DNA of 64,000 nucleotides from Anaerolineae bacterium (GCA_020848035.1 JADLAX010000088.1:1-64000), one strand, 5' to 3'; numbered from the stretch's first letter, positions 1 to 8,193 are shown. The notes: generated by a model from the letters alone, not told the origin. Numbers and translations: made by a program.

Positions 1-70
1 ACCTGATTTCCATAGGCTTCTAGGGTAATATTCAAAATAGAGCACCTCTTGGTTTGGTTTTGTGATAATT

Positions 71-97
71 ACCAATTTAACCAATTGGTGCTTTTTT
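71..97 (+). terminator. Weak AT-rich terminator-like hairpin
   Basis: A 7-bp stem (ACCAATT, 5-nt loop, AATTGGT at 71-89) is followed by GC and a run of six T. It would end a transcript entering from the left edge. The stem is AT-rich, so it may be weak. The rest of 1-179 shows nothing recognisable apart from one ACGGCCGT palindrome at 157-164. Confidence 0.35.
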
Positions 98-179
98 GTA
101 CATTTTTCCTTTTACTGAAAAACCCTTGTGTTGGTGATGCGTGTCAGTGGCCAGTTACGGCCGTTTCTTCCTTATAGAT

Positions 180-284
180 TTAGTAGCGCGACACTGGCCG
201 GCTCAGTGATACACCGACAACAATCCCGATGATCAGGGCAATCAGCCCGATAATGACAATTGTTGAGAGTTGAATAGCAATCAT
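180..284 (-). CDS. 34-residue single-pass membrane protein
   Basis: A 34-codon frame starts with ATG at 284 and ends with TAA. A near-perfect Shine-Dalgarno (AGGAGG, 291-296) sits six nt upstream, which is strong support for translation. The protein is almost entirely one hydrophobic helix (residues about 6-27, Ile/Val/Leu/Gly-rich) followed by a short basic tail (SLSRPVSRY). It is likely a small inner-membrane protein with the N terminus outside or a bitopic anchor. I do not recognise a family. It may form an operon with the weak upstream frame at 313-465. Confidence 0.6.
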   Translation of the reverse strand: MIAIQLSTIVIIGLIALIIGIVVGVSLSRPVSRY

Positions 285-312
285 CCTGCACCTCCTCGTG
301 TCAGATATTCCT

Positions 313-465
313 TCACAATACAAACTTGATGTGCCCTAAGGTTACCACGCCTGACGGCCACGACAGTTGCATAAATCCGATACCCGTCAGACAAACCAGC
401 CACAAAAATGATAAGGCGGCGGGGTTAATGAGGCGCTCTTGGCGATTCAGGAGGTTATCAGCCAT
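313..465 (-). CDS. Possible 50-residue membrane peptide
   Basis: Taking ATG at 465 gives 50 residues: a polar N terminus (MADNLLNRQERL), then a hydrophobic stretch (residues about 14-34, PAALSFLWLVCLTGIGF), ending 28 bp before the start of the 34-residue protein on the same strand. No Shine-Dalgarno is seen in front of it, and a perfect 19-bp inverted repeat (470-516) lies immediately upstream. It could be a second small membrane protein of the same transcript, or chance. Confidence 0.3.
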   Translation of the reverse strand: MADNLLNRQERLINPAALSFLWLVCLTGIGFMQLSWPSGVVTLGHIKFVL

Positions 466-469
466 GATG

Positions 470-516
470 CGTGAAGCGTGAAACGTGATGCCTCTGGTCA
501 CGTTTCACGCTTCACG
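470..516. repeat. Intergenic hairpin, family CGTGAAACGTGA (copy 1)
   Basis: Two perfect 19-bp arms (470-488 and 498-516) built from the word GTGAARCGTGAAACGTGA with a 9-nt loop. The same word forms perfect hairpins at 12324-12366 and 23357-23405, in otherwise unrelated gaps. Confidence 0.8.
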
Positions 517-610
517 TTTCATGCCAGATCCCACAAGATCCTGAACATCCAATGCGGTTAAGACGTTGATGAACAGGTTACATGAATAGGTCTCATTGGC
601 GCGTCGTGGC

Positions 611-639
611 TTGTCAGGCCACGGTTAAGCTTTTACAAT
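611..639 (+). promoter_or_regulatory. Sigma70-like promoter, nearly leaderless
   Basis: TTGTCA (611-616), exactly 17 bp, then TACAAT (634-639). A start site about seven nt downstream would fall at 646-647, right at the ATG at 649 and inside any frame begun at the GTG at 640. This argues for ATG 649 and a leaderless or near-leaderless mRNA. Confidence 0.55.
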
Positions 640-648
640 GTGTCCACG

Positions 649-1878
649 ATGAGACAATCCAAACTACTCGCTACCCAACTGCAAAAACGCGATCCCGATG
701 CCTGGACGGCGCTGCTGCGTGACCATATGGAAGTGGAGAACCTGGTGGTAACGGCCGTTTCCACCCATCCCCTCCCGCCACGCACCAAAAATAGCCGCCG
801 CATGACGCGTTATATTTTGGACCTGGCCGGGCATTCGGATCCCATCAGCTTCATTGGGCGGCACATCGAAGCCGTAGAAGCGGCATTTTATCGCGATTTT
901 GCCCTGCGCCTGCCCCACCTGACGCCGGGATGCATCTTCCTTCACCAGGCTGAGGCCAACGGCAGCGGTTGGGCGGTGCTGGATGATGTGCCCAACGACA
1001 TCGACCCCGGCCGCTGGGCCGTTGCCGACGTAAGCGCTATTTTGGAAAAGCTGGCCTATCTGCACGCCACTTTTATCGATCAAGCCGACGACCTGACCAG
1101 CGCCGGGCTGCCGCTGCGGCTGGACCGCACCGCTTACCCCTGGTCTACGCTGGTGTCGCAGCAGACGGTCTATTTTGAAGAAGGCCCCGCCGCGATTTTG
1201 TCTGAGCACGCCTTGACCCAGGCCGGGCAGCTGGCCCCGCTTTTTTTGCAGGCGGCCAACGGGCTCGTGGTAATGCGTGACCTGGGTGGCTGGCCGGGCA
1301 TCCTGGGTGAGTCTCACCTGACGGCCGTTGCTGACCTGCTTGATGATCCCGTGCCCCTGCTGGAGCCACTGCGCCAGCTGCCGCCCACGCTGCTGCACGG
1401 CGATCCCAACAACCACCACTGGCGCGTTACCGCCTTTGAAGATCAGCGGCTCACCGGCTGGCAAACGGCCGCTGTTGGCCCCGGCATTTGTGATCTGGTC
1501 AGCTTCATCGAGCAGTTTGGCCTGTTGGAGAATCGGGAGCAGGGGGGTGGCTTCAAAACACGGCCGTTGTGGCCCGTCAACGAAGAAACGATCATCGACA
1601 CGTACCTGCTGGCGCTGTCACACCGATTGGGCAGCCGCATCAATACCCGGGCGCTGCGCCAGGCCATTCCGGCGGCGCGCTGCCTGTATGTGCTCACCAA
1701 CTGGTTCCCCCACTTTGCCACCTGGTTCGATGAGATGCCCAACAAGTTCACCTGGCAAAAGGTGAACCGCATGGCCCCCAGTGAATTTGCCGATACGCCG
1801 CTGCACGGGTTTATGCAGTTACGACCGTATCTCTCTGGCGTGTTTGAACGCTTTATTCTGGCTTTCCGCTCCCTCTAA
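649..1878 (+). CDS. Aminoglycoside-phosphotransferase/choline-kinase fold protein, degenerate
   Basis: 409 residues with the architecture of the APH/ChoK-like kinase family. The C-lobe carries LLHGDPNNHHW (His250 of the Brenner motif) followed by LTGWQTAAVGPGICDLVSF, which aligns with the usual IDWE..G...DL segment. Two metal-binding positions differ: the Asn of HGDxxxxN is His, and the Asp of IDW is Gly (TGW, about 269-271). The protein may be a pseudokinase or use altered metal binding. The substrate cannot be told. Start: a GTG at 640 is in frame, but the promoter overlaps it, so ATG 649 is preferred. No operon partner is evident; the next gene starts 66 bp downstream. Confidence 0.7.
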   Translation: MRQSKLLATQLQKRDPDAWTALLRDHMEVENLVVTAVSTHPLPPRTKNSRRMTRYILDLAGHSDPISFIGRHIEAVEAAFYRDFALRLPHLTPGCIFLHQAEANGSGWAVLDDVPNDIDPGRWAVADVSAILEKLAYLHATFIDQADDLTSAGLPLRLDRTAYPWSTLVSQQTVYFEEGPAAILSEHALTQAGQLAPLFLQAANGLVVMRDLGGWPGILGESHLTAVADLLDDPVPLLEPLRQLPPTLLHGDPNNHHWRVTAFEDQRLTGWQTAAVGPGICDLVSFIEQFGLLENREQGGGFKTRPLWPVNEETIIDTYLLALSHRLGSRINTRALRQAIPAARCLYVLTNWFPHFATWFDEMPNKFTWQKVNRMAPSEFADTPLHGFMQLRPYLSGVFERFILAFRSL

Positions 1879-1944
1879 CTTTGCAACAATTCACCCTTCC
1901 CTGCGTAGAGTGCGCCAATTGATTTTTTGTCCACTGGAGGTTTT

Positions 1945-2439
1945 GTGACTGGATTATTTGAAGCCCTTTCCGTCGGTGTGGTGATTGTGATTTTGCTGTT
2001 TGGCCTGCTGGGTACGCTGATCCCTATCATTCCTGGCGTGCTGCTGATGTGGCTGACGGTCTTTATTTATGCCTGGGTCGATGGATTTACGGCCGTATCC
2101 ACCGCCTCATTCATCGTGATCAGCCTCATTGCCCTGGTCACCGGCACTTCAGACATCTGGCTGATCCTCTTTGGCGCTAAAAAAGGGGGCGCATCCATCA
2201 AATCCCTGCTCGTTGGGACGCTGGGGGCCATTGCTGGCTCATTTGTGTTCCCCATCGTGGGTACCATTGCCGGGTACATCGCCGGGGTGCTGCTGGGCGA
2301 ATATTGGCAGCACGGCGATTGGGAAATTGCCAAAAAAGCTGGCCTCGGCGGATTGGCCGGCTGGGGTATCGCCACCGTCATCCAATTCATCGGCGGCATT
2401 TTTATCTTGCTCATCTTCTTATGGCAGTTATTTTTTTAG
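1945..2439 (+). CDS. DUF456 family membrane protein
   Basis: 164 residues, four to five hydrophobic helices with the Gly/Pro-rich repeats typical of DUF456 (LLGTLIPIIPGVLLMW near the N terminus; a second GTLGAIAGSFVFPIVGTIAG segment about residues 91-110). Function is unknown in the family; it acts in the inner membrane. An upstream in-frame TTG (1927) exists, but GGAGG at 1936-1940 lies four nt before the GTG at 1945, which fixes the start there. The next gene is co-directional after a 66-bp gap that holds a perfect 14-bp inverted repeat. Confidence 0.75.
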   Translation: MTGLFEALSVGVVIVILLFGLLGTLIPIIPGVLLMWLTVFIYAWVDGFTAVSTASFIVISLIALVTGTSDIWLILFGAKKGGASIKSLLVGTLGAIAGSFVFPIVGTIAGYIAGVLLGEYWQHGDWEIAKKAGLGGLAGWGIATVIQFIGGIFILLIFLWQLFF

Positions 2440-2441
2440 GC

Positions 2442-2495
2442 TTTCCCCGGAAACTTCTACCAGAGCCCTGCTTCTCATTACAGTTTCCGGGGAAA
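2442..2495. repeat. Intergenic hairpin, 14-bp arms
   Basis: TTTCCCCGGAAACT (2442-2455) is exactly complementary to 2482-2495, with a 26-nt loop. It fills almost the whole gap between the DUF456 gene and the next membrane protein, so it may affect read-through or mRNA stability. Confidence 0.6.
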
Positions 2496-2505
2496 TTGAA
2501 CAACT

Positions 2506-2877
2506 ATGGAACCAGCAGAATTTCTCCGCACGTTTGGCATTACTTTACTGACCCTGATGGGCATCTCACTGGTTTTGGCGCTGCTGCTGCTCGTCTTTGT
2601 GTGGCGCAGCGTGAAGCGCCTGAACATTCCCCCAGACGCCACCTTTGGCGAAACGTTGCAGCTGACCCCGATTTCAGTTGTGTTAATGATCGATCTGCTG
2701 GACTTTGGCCTGGACTTCCTGGCCGCACCCGTTGCCTGGATCATTCTAGACCGGCTGGGCCTGAAAGCGCTGCGCGGCGTTTCGGTGGTGGAGGCGTTTA
2801 TCCCACTCACCCAGGCCATCCCCACCATGACGCTGGCCTGGATTTGGGTGCGCCTTTTCCCTGGCACCATTTCCTGA
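2506..2877 (+). CDS. Small membrane protein, unknown family
   Basis: 123 residues with an N-terminal transmembrane helix (about 10-33), a short cytoplasmic stretch containing FVWRSVKRLNIPPDATFGE, and two further hydrophobic segments (about 50-75 and 95-118). I do not recognise a family. It is probably co-transcribed with the DUF456 gene 66 bp upstream and is closed by a good terminator at 2919-2948. No clear Shine-Dalgarno precedes ATG 2506. Confidence 0.6.
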   Translation: MEPAEFLRTFGITLLTLMGISLVLALLLLVFVWRSVKRLNIPPDATFGETLQLTPISVVLMIDLLDFGLDFLAAPVAWIILDRLGLKALRGVSVVEAFIPLTQAIPTMTLAWIWVRLFPGTIS

Positions 2878-2918
2878 TTCCGCGCCATTCATCTCCTTCT
2901 AAGGTTGGCCTATTTTTG

Positions 2919-2948
2919 AACCCGCTACCTCTGGCAGCGGGTTTTGTT
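2919..2948 (+). terminator. Rho-independent terminator
   Basis: AACCCGCT (2919-2926) pairs with AGCGGGTT (2936-2943), followed by TTTGTTT. It ends the DUF456 transcript. Confidence 0.75.
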
Positions 2949-3107
2949 TGGTTGGGTGAGTGGGGGTGAGAAACGGCCGTATCCTCCACCCCAACCAATG
3001 CACCCACCCTCTCGCTGCGTAATCCTCCGTGAAAGCCCAACAGCGGCTTTTGGTAAGTTGGCCACTTGCGCTTAACAAATATTGACAAGACAAGTAACGG
3101 AGGAAAC

Positions 3108-4748
3108 ATGAAACATTCAAAACGCACCCTGACAATTCTGACCCTACTGCTGGCCCTGCTGCTGGCAGCCTGCGGCGGCGCGGACCCGACTCCCGAACCG
3201 GCCGCGGCCACGCCCACGGCCGAAACGATGGATGAACCAATGGACAACGAAGCCATGGACGAGGAAATGGACAATGAGGCCATGGAAGAAGAAATGGATA
3301 ACGAAGCTATGGACGAAGAGTCTATGGACAACGAAGCCGTGGATGAAGCAATGACCGACGAAGAAATGATGACAGTCGGCGACATTGCTATGGCCGATAA
3401 CACCTTTTCGATGCTGGTAGACGCCGTGCTGGCCACTGGCTTAGACACCGTGGTGCAGGGCGACGACCCCATCACCGTCTTTGCCCCCACCAACGAGGCG
3501 TTTGCTGCCCTGCCTGAAGGGCTGTTGGCTTCGCTGACGGAAGACCAGCTGCGCGCCGTGCTGACGTACCATGTTGTGCCCGGCCGCGTTACGTCGGAAC
3601 AGGTGGCGGGTATGGATATGGGCACTTCCGCCCTGGGTGAGGACTTTGATGTCACCGTCAACGGCAACACCATCATGATCAACGACGCCACCATTGTCTC
3701 CGCCGACATTGAAGGTTCCAACGGCATCATTCACGTCATCGACGCCGTGCTCATTCCGCCCTCGCTGATGAGCGGCATGGAAGAGATGGATGACATGGGT
3801 GATATGGGTGATATGGAAATGATGGACTTCAGCGCCCTCTACGCCACATCCAACCCGGCTGAGCTGGCCGATGACGCCATTGTAAGCATTGCCCCCGACT
3901 TTAGCGAAACGATGAACAGCATCACCGCCTTTGCCGAAGGCGTGACCAGCGTGGAAAGCATTGCCCTGACCAGCGACGGAACTTACTTTCTGACCGTGGA
4001 CCTGGGTGAAGAAGCGGGCGCGATTGTGTCGCTGGCTGACCTGAACAACATGAGCCCGGATGCCCTGGCTTTGTCGGCTGATCTGACCGCGCCGAAGGGG
4101 CTGTACATCGCCGAAGAAGCGGGCCTGGTTCTGGTGGCCGACTTTGGTGCGGGGGCCATTGTGGGTTATGACATGGCTTTGACGCCGCTGTTTACCATCA
4201 CCGACTTTGGTGACGCGGCCGGCAGTGTGTGGGATGTCTACCACGATGCCGCCTCGGACACCCTGTTTGCCACCGGCACCGACGGGACACTGATCGTGTA
4301 TGAAAACTTCTCCGAAATGATGGGCGCAGAGGGTCCGAGCAAAACCATCGTGCCGAGTGACGCCGATGGCAACAAAATCTCGGTGAATCTGCACGGGGTC
4401 TGGTACAACGCGGCCACCGACGAGCTGATTCTGACTGACGTGGGTGACGCCGCCAGCGCGGAAGATGGCGCGCTGTATGTCATCCCCAGTGTGATGACGG
4501 CCGTTGGCAACACCCCCGTTTCTGTCATGGTCGCCGGGCCAGAGTCGATGTTGGGCAACCCGGTGGATGTGGTCTTCGACGGCCGTTCCGCCTACGTCGC
4601 CGAAAAATCCAACGACGCCATCCTGCGTTTCGACGACATTCTGTCGGCCGACATGATGGGCATGATGGGCGACGCCGCGCCATCGGCTATGTTTGAGCTG
4701 ATCAAAGCCGAATCTGTCTGGCTGAGCTACGCCGACATGATGCAATAA
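3108..4748 (+). CDS. Fasciclin (FAS1) lipoprotein with C-terminal propeller-like domain
   Basis: 546 residues. The start ATG 3108 is chosen because GGAGG (3099-3103) precedes it by four nt. Residues 1-22 are a lipoprotein signal (LLLAACGG, lipid-modified Cys). Residues about 24-85 are an acidic, Met-rich linker of repeated MDNEAMDEE-type units. Residues about 85-218 form a FAS1 domain: TVFAPTNEAFAALP and the closing NGIIHVIDAVLIPP are diagnostic. A second Met/Asp linker (MEEMDDMGDMGDMEMMD) leads to about 300 residues of NHL/beta-propeller-like repeats (VYHDAASDTLFATGTDGTLIVYEN and similar). It probably sits outside the membrane and mediates adhesion or ligand binding. FAS1 fused to a propeller is unusual. 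It converges on the M42 genes. Confidence 0.8.
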   Translation: MKHSKRTLTILTLLLALLLAACGGADPTPEPAAATPTAETMDEPMDNEAMDEEMDNEAMEEEMDNEAMDEESMDNEAVDEAMTDEEMMTVGDIAMADNTFSMLVDAVLATGLDTVVQGDDPITVFAPTNEAFAALPEGLLASLTEDQLRAVLTYHVVPGRVTSEQVAGMDMGTSALGEDFDVTVNGNTIMINDATIVSADIEGSNGIIHVIDAVLIPPSLMSGMEEMDDMGDMGDMEMMDFSALYATSNPAELADDAIVSIAPDFSETMNSITAFAEGVTSVESIALTSDGTYFLTVDLGEEAGAIVSLADLNNMSPDALALSADLTAPKGLYIAEEAGLVLVADFGAGAIVGYDMALTPLFTITDFGDAAGSVWDVYHDAASDTLFATGTDGTLIVYENFSEMMGAEGPSKTIVPSDADGNKISVNLHGVWYNAATDELILTDVGDAASAEDGALYVIPSVMTAVGNTPVSVMVAGPESMLGNPVDVVFDGRSAYVAEKSNDAILRFDDILSADMMGMMGDAAPSAMFELIKAESVWLSYADMMQ

Positions 4749-4795
4749 GCCACAGATTTTCGAGTTGTTTGTGAAGTTGAGTGATTTGCAGAAGT

Positions 4796-4840
4796 AAAAA
4801 AGAGGGGGAACGGTGTGATACGGCCGTTCTCCCTCTTTTG
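4796..4840. terminator. Bidirectional terminator built around ACGGCCGT
   Basis: AAAAAGAGGGGGAACGG pairs with CCGTTCTCCCTCTTTT with one mismatch, giving A-run/T-run flanks in both directions. It lies between the convergent FAS1 and M42 genes. Its inner right arm uses the abundant palindrome ACGGCCGT. Confidence 0.7.
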
Positions 4841-4847
4841 TGCGTAA

Positions 4848-4880
4848 AGGTGACAGGCACTTGCAAAGTGCCTGTCACCT
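4848..4880. repeat. Perfect 15-bp hairpin
   Basis: AGGTGACAGGCACTT (4848-4862) and its exact complement (4866-4880) are separated by only GCA. It directly follows the terminator between convergent genes, at the 3' end of the M42 gene. Confidence 0.75.
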
Positions 4881-4887
4881 GGCGAAT

Positions 4888-5880
4888 CTAAAGGTCGATT
4901 GGGTTAGAGAGGATTTCAACAAGCAGCTTGATCGAGTTTTCCACGTCGTCGGCGTGTACGGTTTCGCTTTGCGAATGCACGTAGCGGCAGGGGATGGAGA
5001 TGCAGCCTGCCGCCGCACCGCCGTTGGCAATCTGGATGGGGCGGGCGTCGGTGGTGCCGCCGGTGAGCACTTCCAGCTGGTAGGGAATGTTGGCTGCTTC
5101 GGCGCGCTTTTTCATCGTGCGCACCAGGCCCGTGTGGGCAATCATGCCGCTGTCTTTCACCTTGATCGCCGTGCCTTTGCCCAGGCTGACGGCAATCGGG
5201 GTCGGCTCGGGCGTGTCGCCCGCCAGGGTCACGTCCAGGGCAATGCCCACGTCGGGATCAATGCCGTTAGCAGCCGCTTCTGCGCCGCGCGTACCCACTT
5301 CTTCCTGCACGCTGAAGACAAAATAAACGTCGTGCGGTGTTTTCTTGAGCCGCTTCATGGCTTCGATGGCCACCACACAGCCAATGCGGTCGTCCATGCT
5401 TTTGGCGCTGAGGAATTTGCCCTGGGCCACAAATTCGCGCACAAAGCCCACGGCATCACCCACCTGCACCGGGCAGTCGGCCTTGCTGCTGGCACCCACA
5501 TCGATGTAGTGCTTGTCCAACCCGTGGATTTTGCCGCGGTCGGTGATGCGGTCGCTGTAGATGATGCCGATACGGCCGTCTTCAAACTGCACCCGGCTGC
5601 CCAACAACGTATGCGGGTAAATCCCGCCGATGTTCGTGAAGCGGCAAAAGCCATCCTCGGTGATGTGTGAAATCATCAGGCCAATTTCGTCCATGTGCGC
5701 GGCAATCATCACCTTGAGGCCGCCGCCGCTGCCCTTCTTGCGGGCAATCAGGTTGCCCATCGCATCCACCGTGATTTCATCGGCGTATTTCTCAATTTCC
5801 GGCCGGATAAGCGCCCGCATCTGATCTTCAAAGCCCGATGGGCCGTATGCTTCTACCAGTTTTTTGATTAAATCGTTCAT
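4888..5880 (-). CDS. M42 family metallo-aminopeptidase (copy 1)
   Basis: 330 residues, the usual M42 length. All metal and catalytic motifs of the dinuclear TET aminopeptidases are present: AAHMDEIGL (His and catalytic Asp), KSMDDRIGC (bridging Asp), QEEVGTRGA (Glu pair), ALDVT (Asp) and a late CRYVHSQSE (His). It should remove N-terminal residues from peptides as a cytosolic dodecamer. The start ATG 5880 has GAGGAACTG in front. It is the last of three tandem M42 genes, all on the minus strand, and probably works in peptide turnover together with the others. Confidence 0.9.
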   Translation of the reverse strand: MNDLIKKLVEAYGPSGFEDQMRALIRPEIEKYADEITVDAMGNLIARKKGSGGGLKVMIAAHMDEIGLMISHITEDGFCRFTNIGGIYPHTLLGSRVQFEDGRIGIIYSDRITDRGKIHGLDKHYIDVGASSKADCPVQVGDAVGFVREFVAQGKFLSAKSMDDRIGCVVAIEAMKRLKKTPHDVYFVFSVQEEVGTRGAEAAANGIDPDVGIALDVTLAGDTPEPTPIAVSLGKGTAIKVKDSGMIAHTGLVRTMKKRAEAANIPYQLEVLTGGTTDARPIQIANGGAAAGCISIPCRYVHSQSETVHADDVENSIKLLVEILSNPIDL

Positions 5881-5902
5881 CAGTTCCTCGAAGTGCTGGT
5901 TG

Positions 5903-5962
5903 TTAGTTGCTCGTGGTTGGTTGCTAGTTGCTAGTTACCAGCCACTAACCACTAGTTACTAA
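5903..5962. repeat. Imperfect hairpin between M42 genes
   Basis: The gap is built from repeats of TTGCTAGTTGCTAGTTA-like words. TTAGTTGCTCGTGGTT (5903-5918) pairs with 5947-5962 with three mismatches. It separates M42 copies 1 and 2. Confidence 0.5.
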
Positions 5963-6996
5963 TTTCGCTTCACAATATCCTCTGTTAAATTCAACAACGT
6001 CGCTTTGGCCAGCTTGACCACATTCGCATAATCGTCAAGATTAATCATCATGGTGGGGGTGTGGGCGTAGCGGCCCGGCACGGCGATGGTGGCCGCGGGA
6101 ATGGCCCCACGCACACGTTGGATTGCCGAGGTGTTGGTTCCCCCACCGCCCGGCCGACGAATCTGGAACGGGATGTTGTTGTCAGCGGCCGTTTGCGTGA
6201 TGAGGCTCACCAGGCGCGGGTCTTGCAACGTGCCGCTGTCCATCACGTAAATGGACGGCCCCTGGCCCAGGGCCACGTTGGGGCTCACATCGTCCTTGTT
6301 GGGCAGGTCGTAAGCGGGGGTACATTCCAAAATGAGGGCCACATCGGGCTTGACGCCGTAAGCGGCGGTGGTGGCCCCACGCAGACCCACCTCTTCCTGC
6401 ACGGTGAAGGTGGCGATGAGATCGAAGGGAAACGGCCGTTCCCGCAGCAGCTCCACCAACGCCGCACAGCCCGCCCGGTTATCAAACGACTTACCGATGG
6501 CGGTGGGGCCAAGCTCCTCATACTCCGTCACAAAGGCGGCCCGGTCGCCAATGTTGACCTTGCCGCTGGCGGCATCCTTGTTTTTTGCGCCGATGTCGAT
6601 GCGCATATCGTCTGACTTCACCACGCTGTTGCGCTGGCTGGCGCTCAGCAGGTGGATGGGGCGCGCGCCAATGACGCCGGTGATCTTCTTGGGACCCACC
6701 TGCACCACCTTGCCCAGCAGGGCGCGGTCGTCAAAGCCACCCACGCCGTCAAATTTCAGCGTGCCGTTGCTGTCAAAGTCGGTGACGATGAGGCCCACTT
6801 CATCCATGTGGGCATCAACCATCACGCGCAGGTTCACGGCGCCGGTGCCTTTTTTAAGGGCAATCAGGTTGCCCATCACGTCAACGTGCCATTCATCCAC
6901 GTGCTCAGCGATGAGGTCGCGGATGAGCCGCCGTACCTCCTTCTCTTCGCCAGACACGCCAACGGCTTCGGTTAGATTTTTGAGTAGTTCGTTCAT
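5959..6996 (-). CDS. M42 family metallo-aminopeptidase (copy 2)
   Basis: 345 residues. Motifs: VDAHMDEVGL, KSFDNRAGC, QEEVGLRGA, LILECTPA and GRYAHTPTM. The fourth motif has Glu where copy 1 has Asp (ALDVT), a conservative change at a metal ligand, so metal or substrate preference may differ. Start: TTG 6999 and ATG 6996 are both in frame; GGAG six nt before favours ATG 6996. It lies between two paralogues with hairpin-filled spacers of about 80 bp. Confidence 0.88.
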   Translation of the reverse strand: MNELLKNLTEAVGVSGEEKEVRRLIRDLIAEHVDEWHVDVMGNLIALKKGTGAVNLRVMVDAHMDEVGLIVTDFDSNGTLKFDGVGGFDDRALLGKVVQVGPKKITGVIGARPIHLLSASQRNSVVKSDDMRIDIGAKNKDAASGKVNIGDRAAFVTEYEELGPTAIGKSFDNRAGCAALVELLRERPFPFDLIATFTVQEEVGLRGATTAAYGVKPDVALILECTPAYDLPNKDDVSPNVALGQGPSIYVMDSGTLQDPRLVSLITQTAADNNIPFQIRRPGGGGTNTSAIQRVRGAIPAATIAVPGRYAHTPTMMINLDDYANVVKLAKATLLNLTEDIVKRN

Positions 6997-7013
6997 CAAT
7001 TGCTCCGCAATGT

Positions 7014-7081
7014 GGAGATTAGGGGATTAGAGATTTGCGATTGCATCGCTTTTAATCTCCAGCCTCCAATCTCTAATCTCC
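7014..7081. repeat. Imperfect hairpin between M42 genes
   Basis: GATTAGAGATT (7025-7035) pairs with 7068-7078 and GGAGATT (7014-7020) with 7054-7060. The gap between copies 2 and 3 is made of degenerate (G)GAGATTAGAG words; the right arm overlaps the 3' end of copy 3. Confidence 0.5.
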
Positions 7082-8161
7082 TTCTTCTTCCATCATGCCA
7101 GCGGCAAGCTTGTCCAGGAATTTATCGTCGAGCTGGGCAATAAATTCACCCATCAAACGGCCGCATCGCTCTACATCCTTCAGGGCGACCGATTCCACCA
7201 TGGTGTGCATGTAGCGCAGGGGGATGGAGATGAGCCCGGTGGGAATGCCGCTGCGGGCGACCTGTACGCCAAAGGCGTCGGTGCCGCTGGCCCGGCTGTG
7301 CGTGCCGGTATCGACAGTCATTTCTAGCGATTCGGCCGTTTTCTTGAGCGCCTTAAACATGCCGGTGTGCACGTTGGGTCCCAGGTCCAGCACTGGCCCG
7401 CCGCCCACTTCAAACGTGCCGCCGTCGTTAGCCCCTGGCCCTTTGCCAAAGGTCACGTCGATGGCAATAGCCGCGTCTGGCTGCTGCGAATGGGCGCTGG
7501 TAAAGGCCCCCAGCAGGCGCGTTTCTTCCTGCACGGTGGCCACGGCCACCACATCCCAGCTGTGGCTGCGCTGGCTCAAATATTCCAGGCAAAGGGTAAC
7601 GGCGGCTACCGAGGCGCGATTGTCTAACGCTTTGCCCGCGATACGGCCGTTTAGCAGTTTACGCAGCGGCTGGCGGAAGCTGATAAAGTCGCCCACCGAA
7701 ATTTCAGCCTCGACTTCGGCCAATGGCAGGCCAACATCCACTACCAGATCTTCGTAGCCAAACGGCTTGTCGCGCCGGTCATCGGGCAGCATGGCTCCGG
7801 GCAGGCTGCCCAACACGCCGTGGAAATTTTTGTTACGGCCGTGTACCACCACCAGCTGCCCATACAAATGGCGAATGTCTACACCGCCCACGTTGCTCAC
7901 GCGCAAAAAGCCGCTGCCGTTGTGGGACACAACCTGGAAAACCATCAGGGCAATTTCGTCCATGTGGGCGGCCAGCAAAATCGAGCGGCGCGGGGCTGCG
8001 CCACTGCCCTCCCTGATGGCCATCAGGTTGCCGACGTGGTCGCGTACAAAGCGGTTGGCATAAGGCTGCCACCACTCTTCTACCACGCTGGCGATGGCCT
8101 GCTCGTTGCCGGAGGGGCCGGGGGTTTCGGTTAAAGTTTGCAGGAGTTTGAAGGTATCCAT
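7073..8161 (-). CDS. M42 family metallo-aminopeptidase (copy 3)
   Basis: 362 residues from ATG 8161; an in-frame GTG at 8167 is the alternative. Motifs are AAHMDEIAL, KALDNRASV, QEETRLLGA, AIDVTFGKG and LRYMHTMVE, so all ligands are kept, but the Gly that usually follows the Glu pair region (EEVGxRG) is changed (EETRLLG) and a longer C-terminal tail (KLAAGMMEEEGD) is present. It is the first gene of the three-gene set and probably has a peptide specificity distinct from copies 1 and 2. Confidence 0.87.
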   Translation of the reverse strand: MDTFKLLQTLTETPGPSGNEQAIASVVEEWWQPYANRFVRDHVGNLMAIREGSGAAPRRSILLAAHMDEIALMVFQVVSHNGSGFLRVSNVGGVDIRHLYGQLVVVHGRNKNFHGVLGSLPGAMLPDDRRDKPFGYEDLVVDVGLPLAEVEAEISVGDFISFRQPLRKLLNGRIAGKALDNRASVAAVTLCLEYLSQRSHSWDVVAVATVQEETRLLGAFTSAHSQQPDAAIAIDVTFGKGPGANDGGTFEVGGGPVLDLGPNVHTGMFKALKKTAESLEMTVDTGTHSRASGTDAFGVQVARSGIPTGLISIPLRYMHTMVESVALKDVERCGRLMGEFIAQLDDKFLDKLAAGMMEEEGD

Positions 8162-8193
8162 AGGCACTCTCTTTTAAAGTTGGCCGCTGTGGG

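Noticed and set aside
3220-3350. ATGGACAACGAAGCC repeats as a CRISPR or minisatellite element
   Set aside because: They encode the in-frame MDNEAM linker of a lipoprotein and have no unique spacers.
2807-3730. Ser/Met-rich 307-residue minus-strand frame
   Set aside because: It is the reverse complement of the Met/Asp repeats of the FAS1 protein and spans a terminator.
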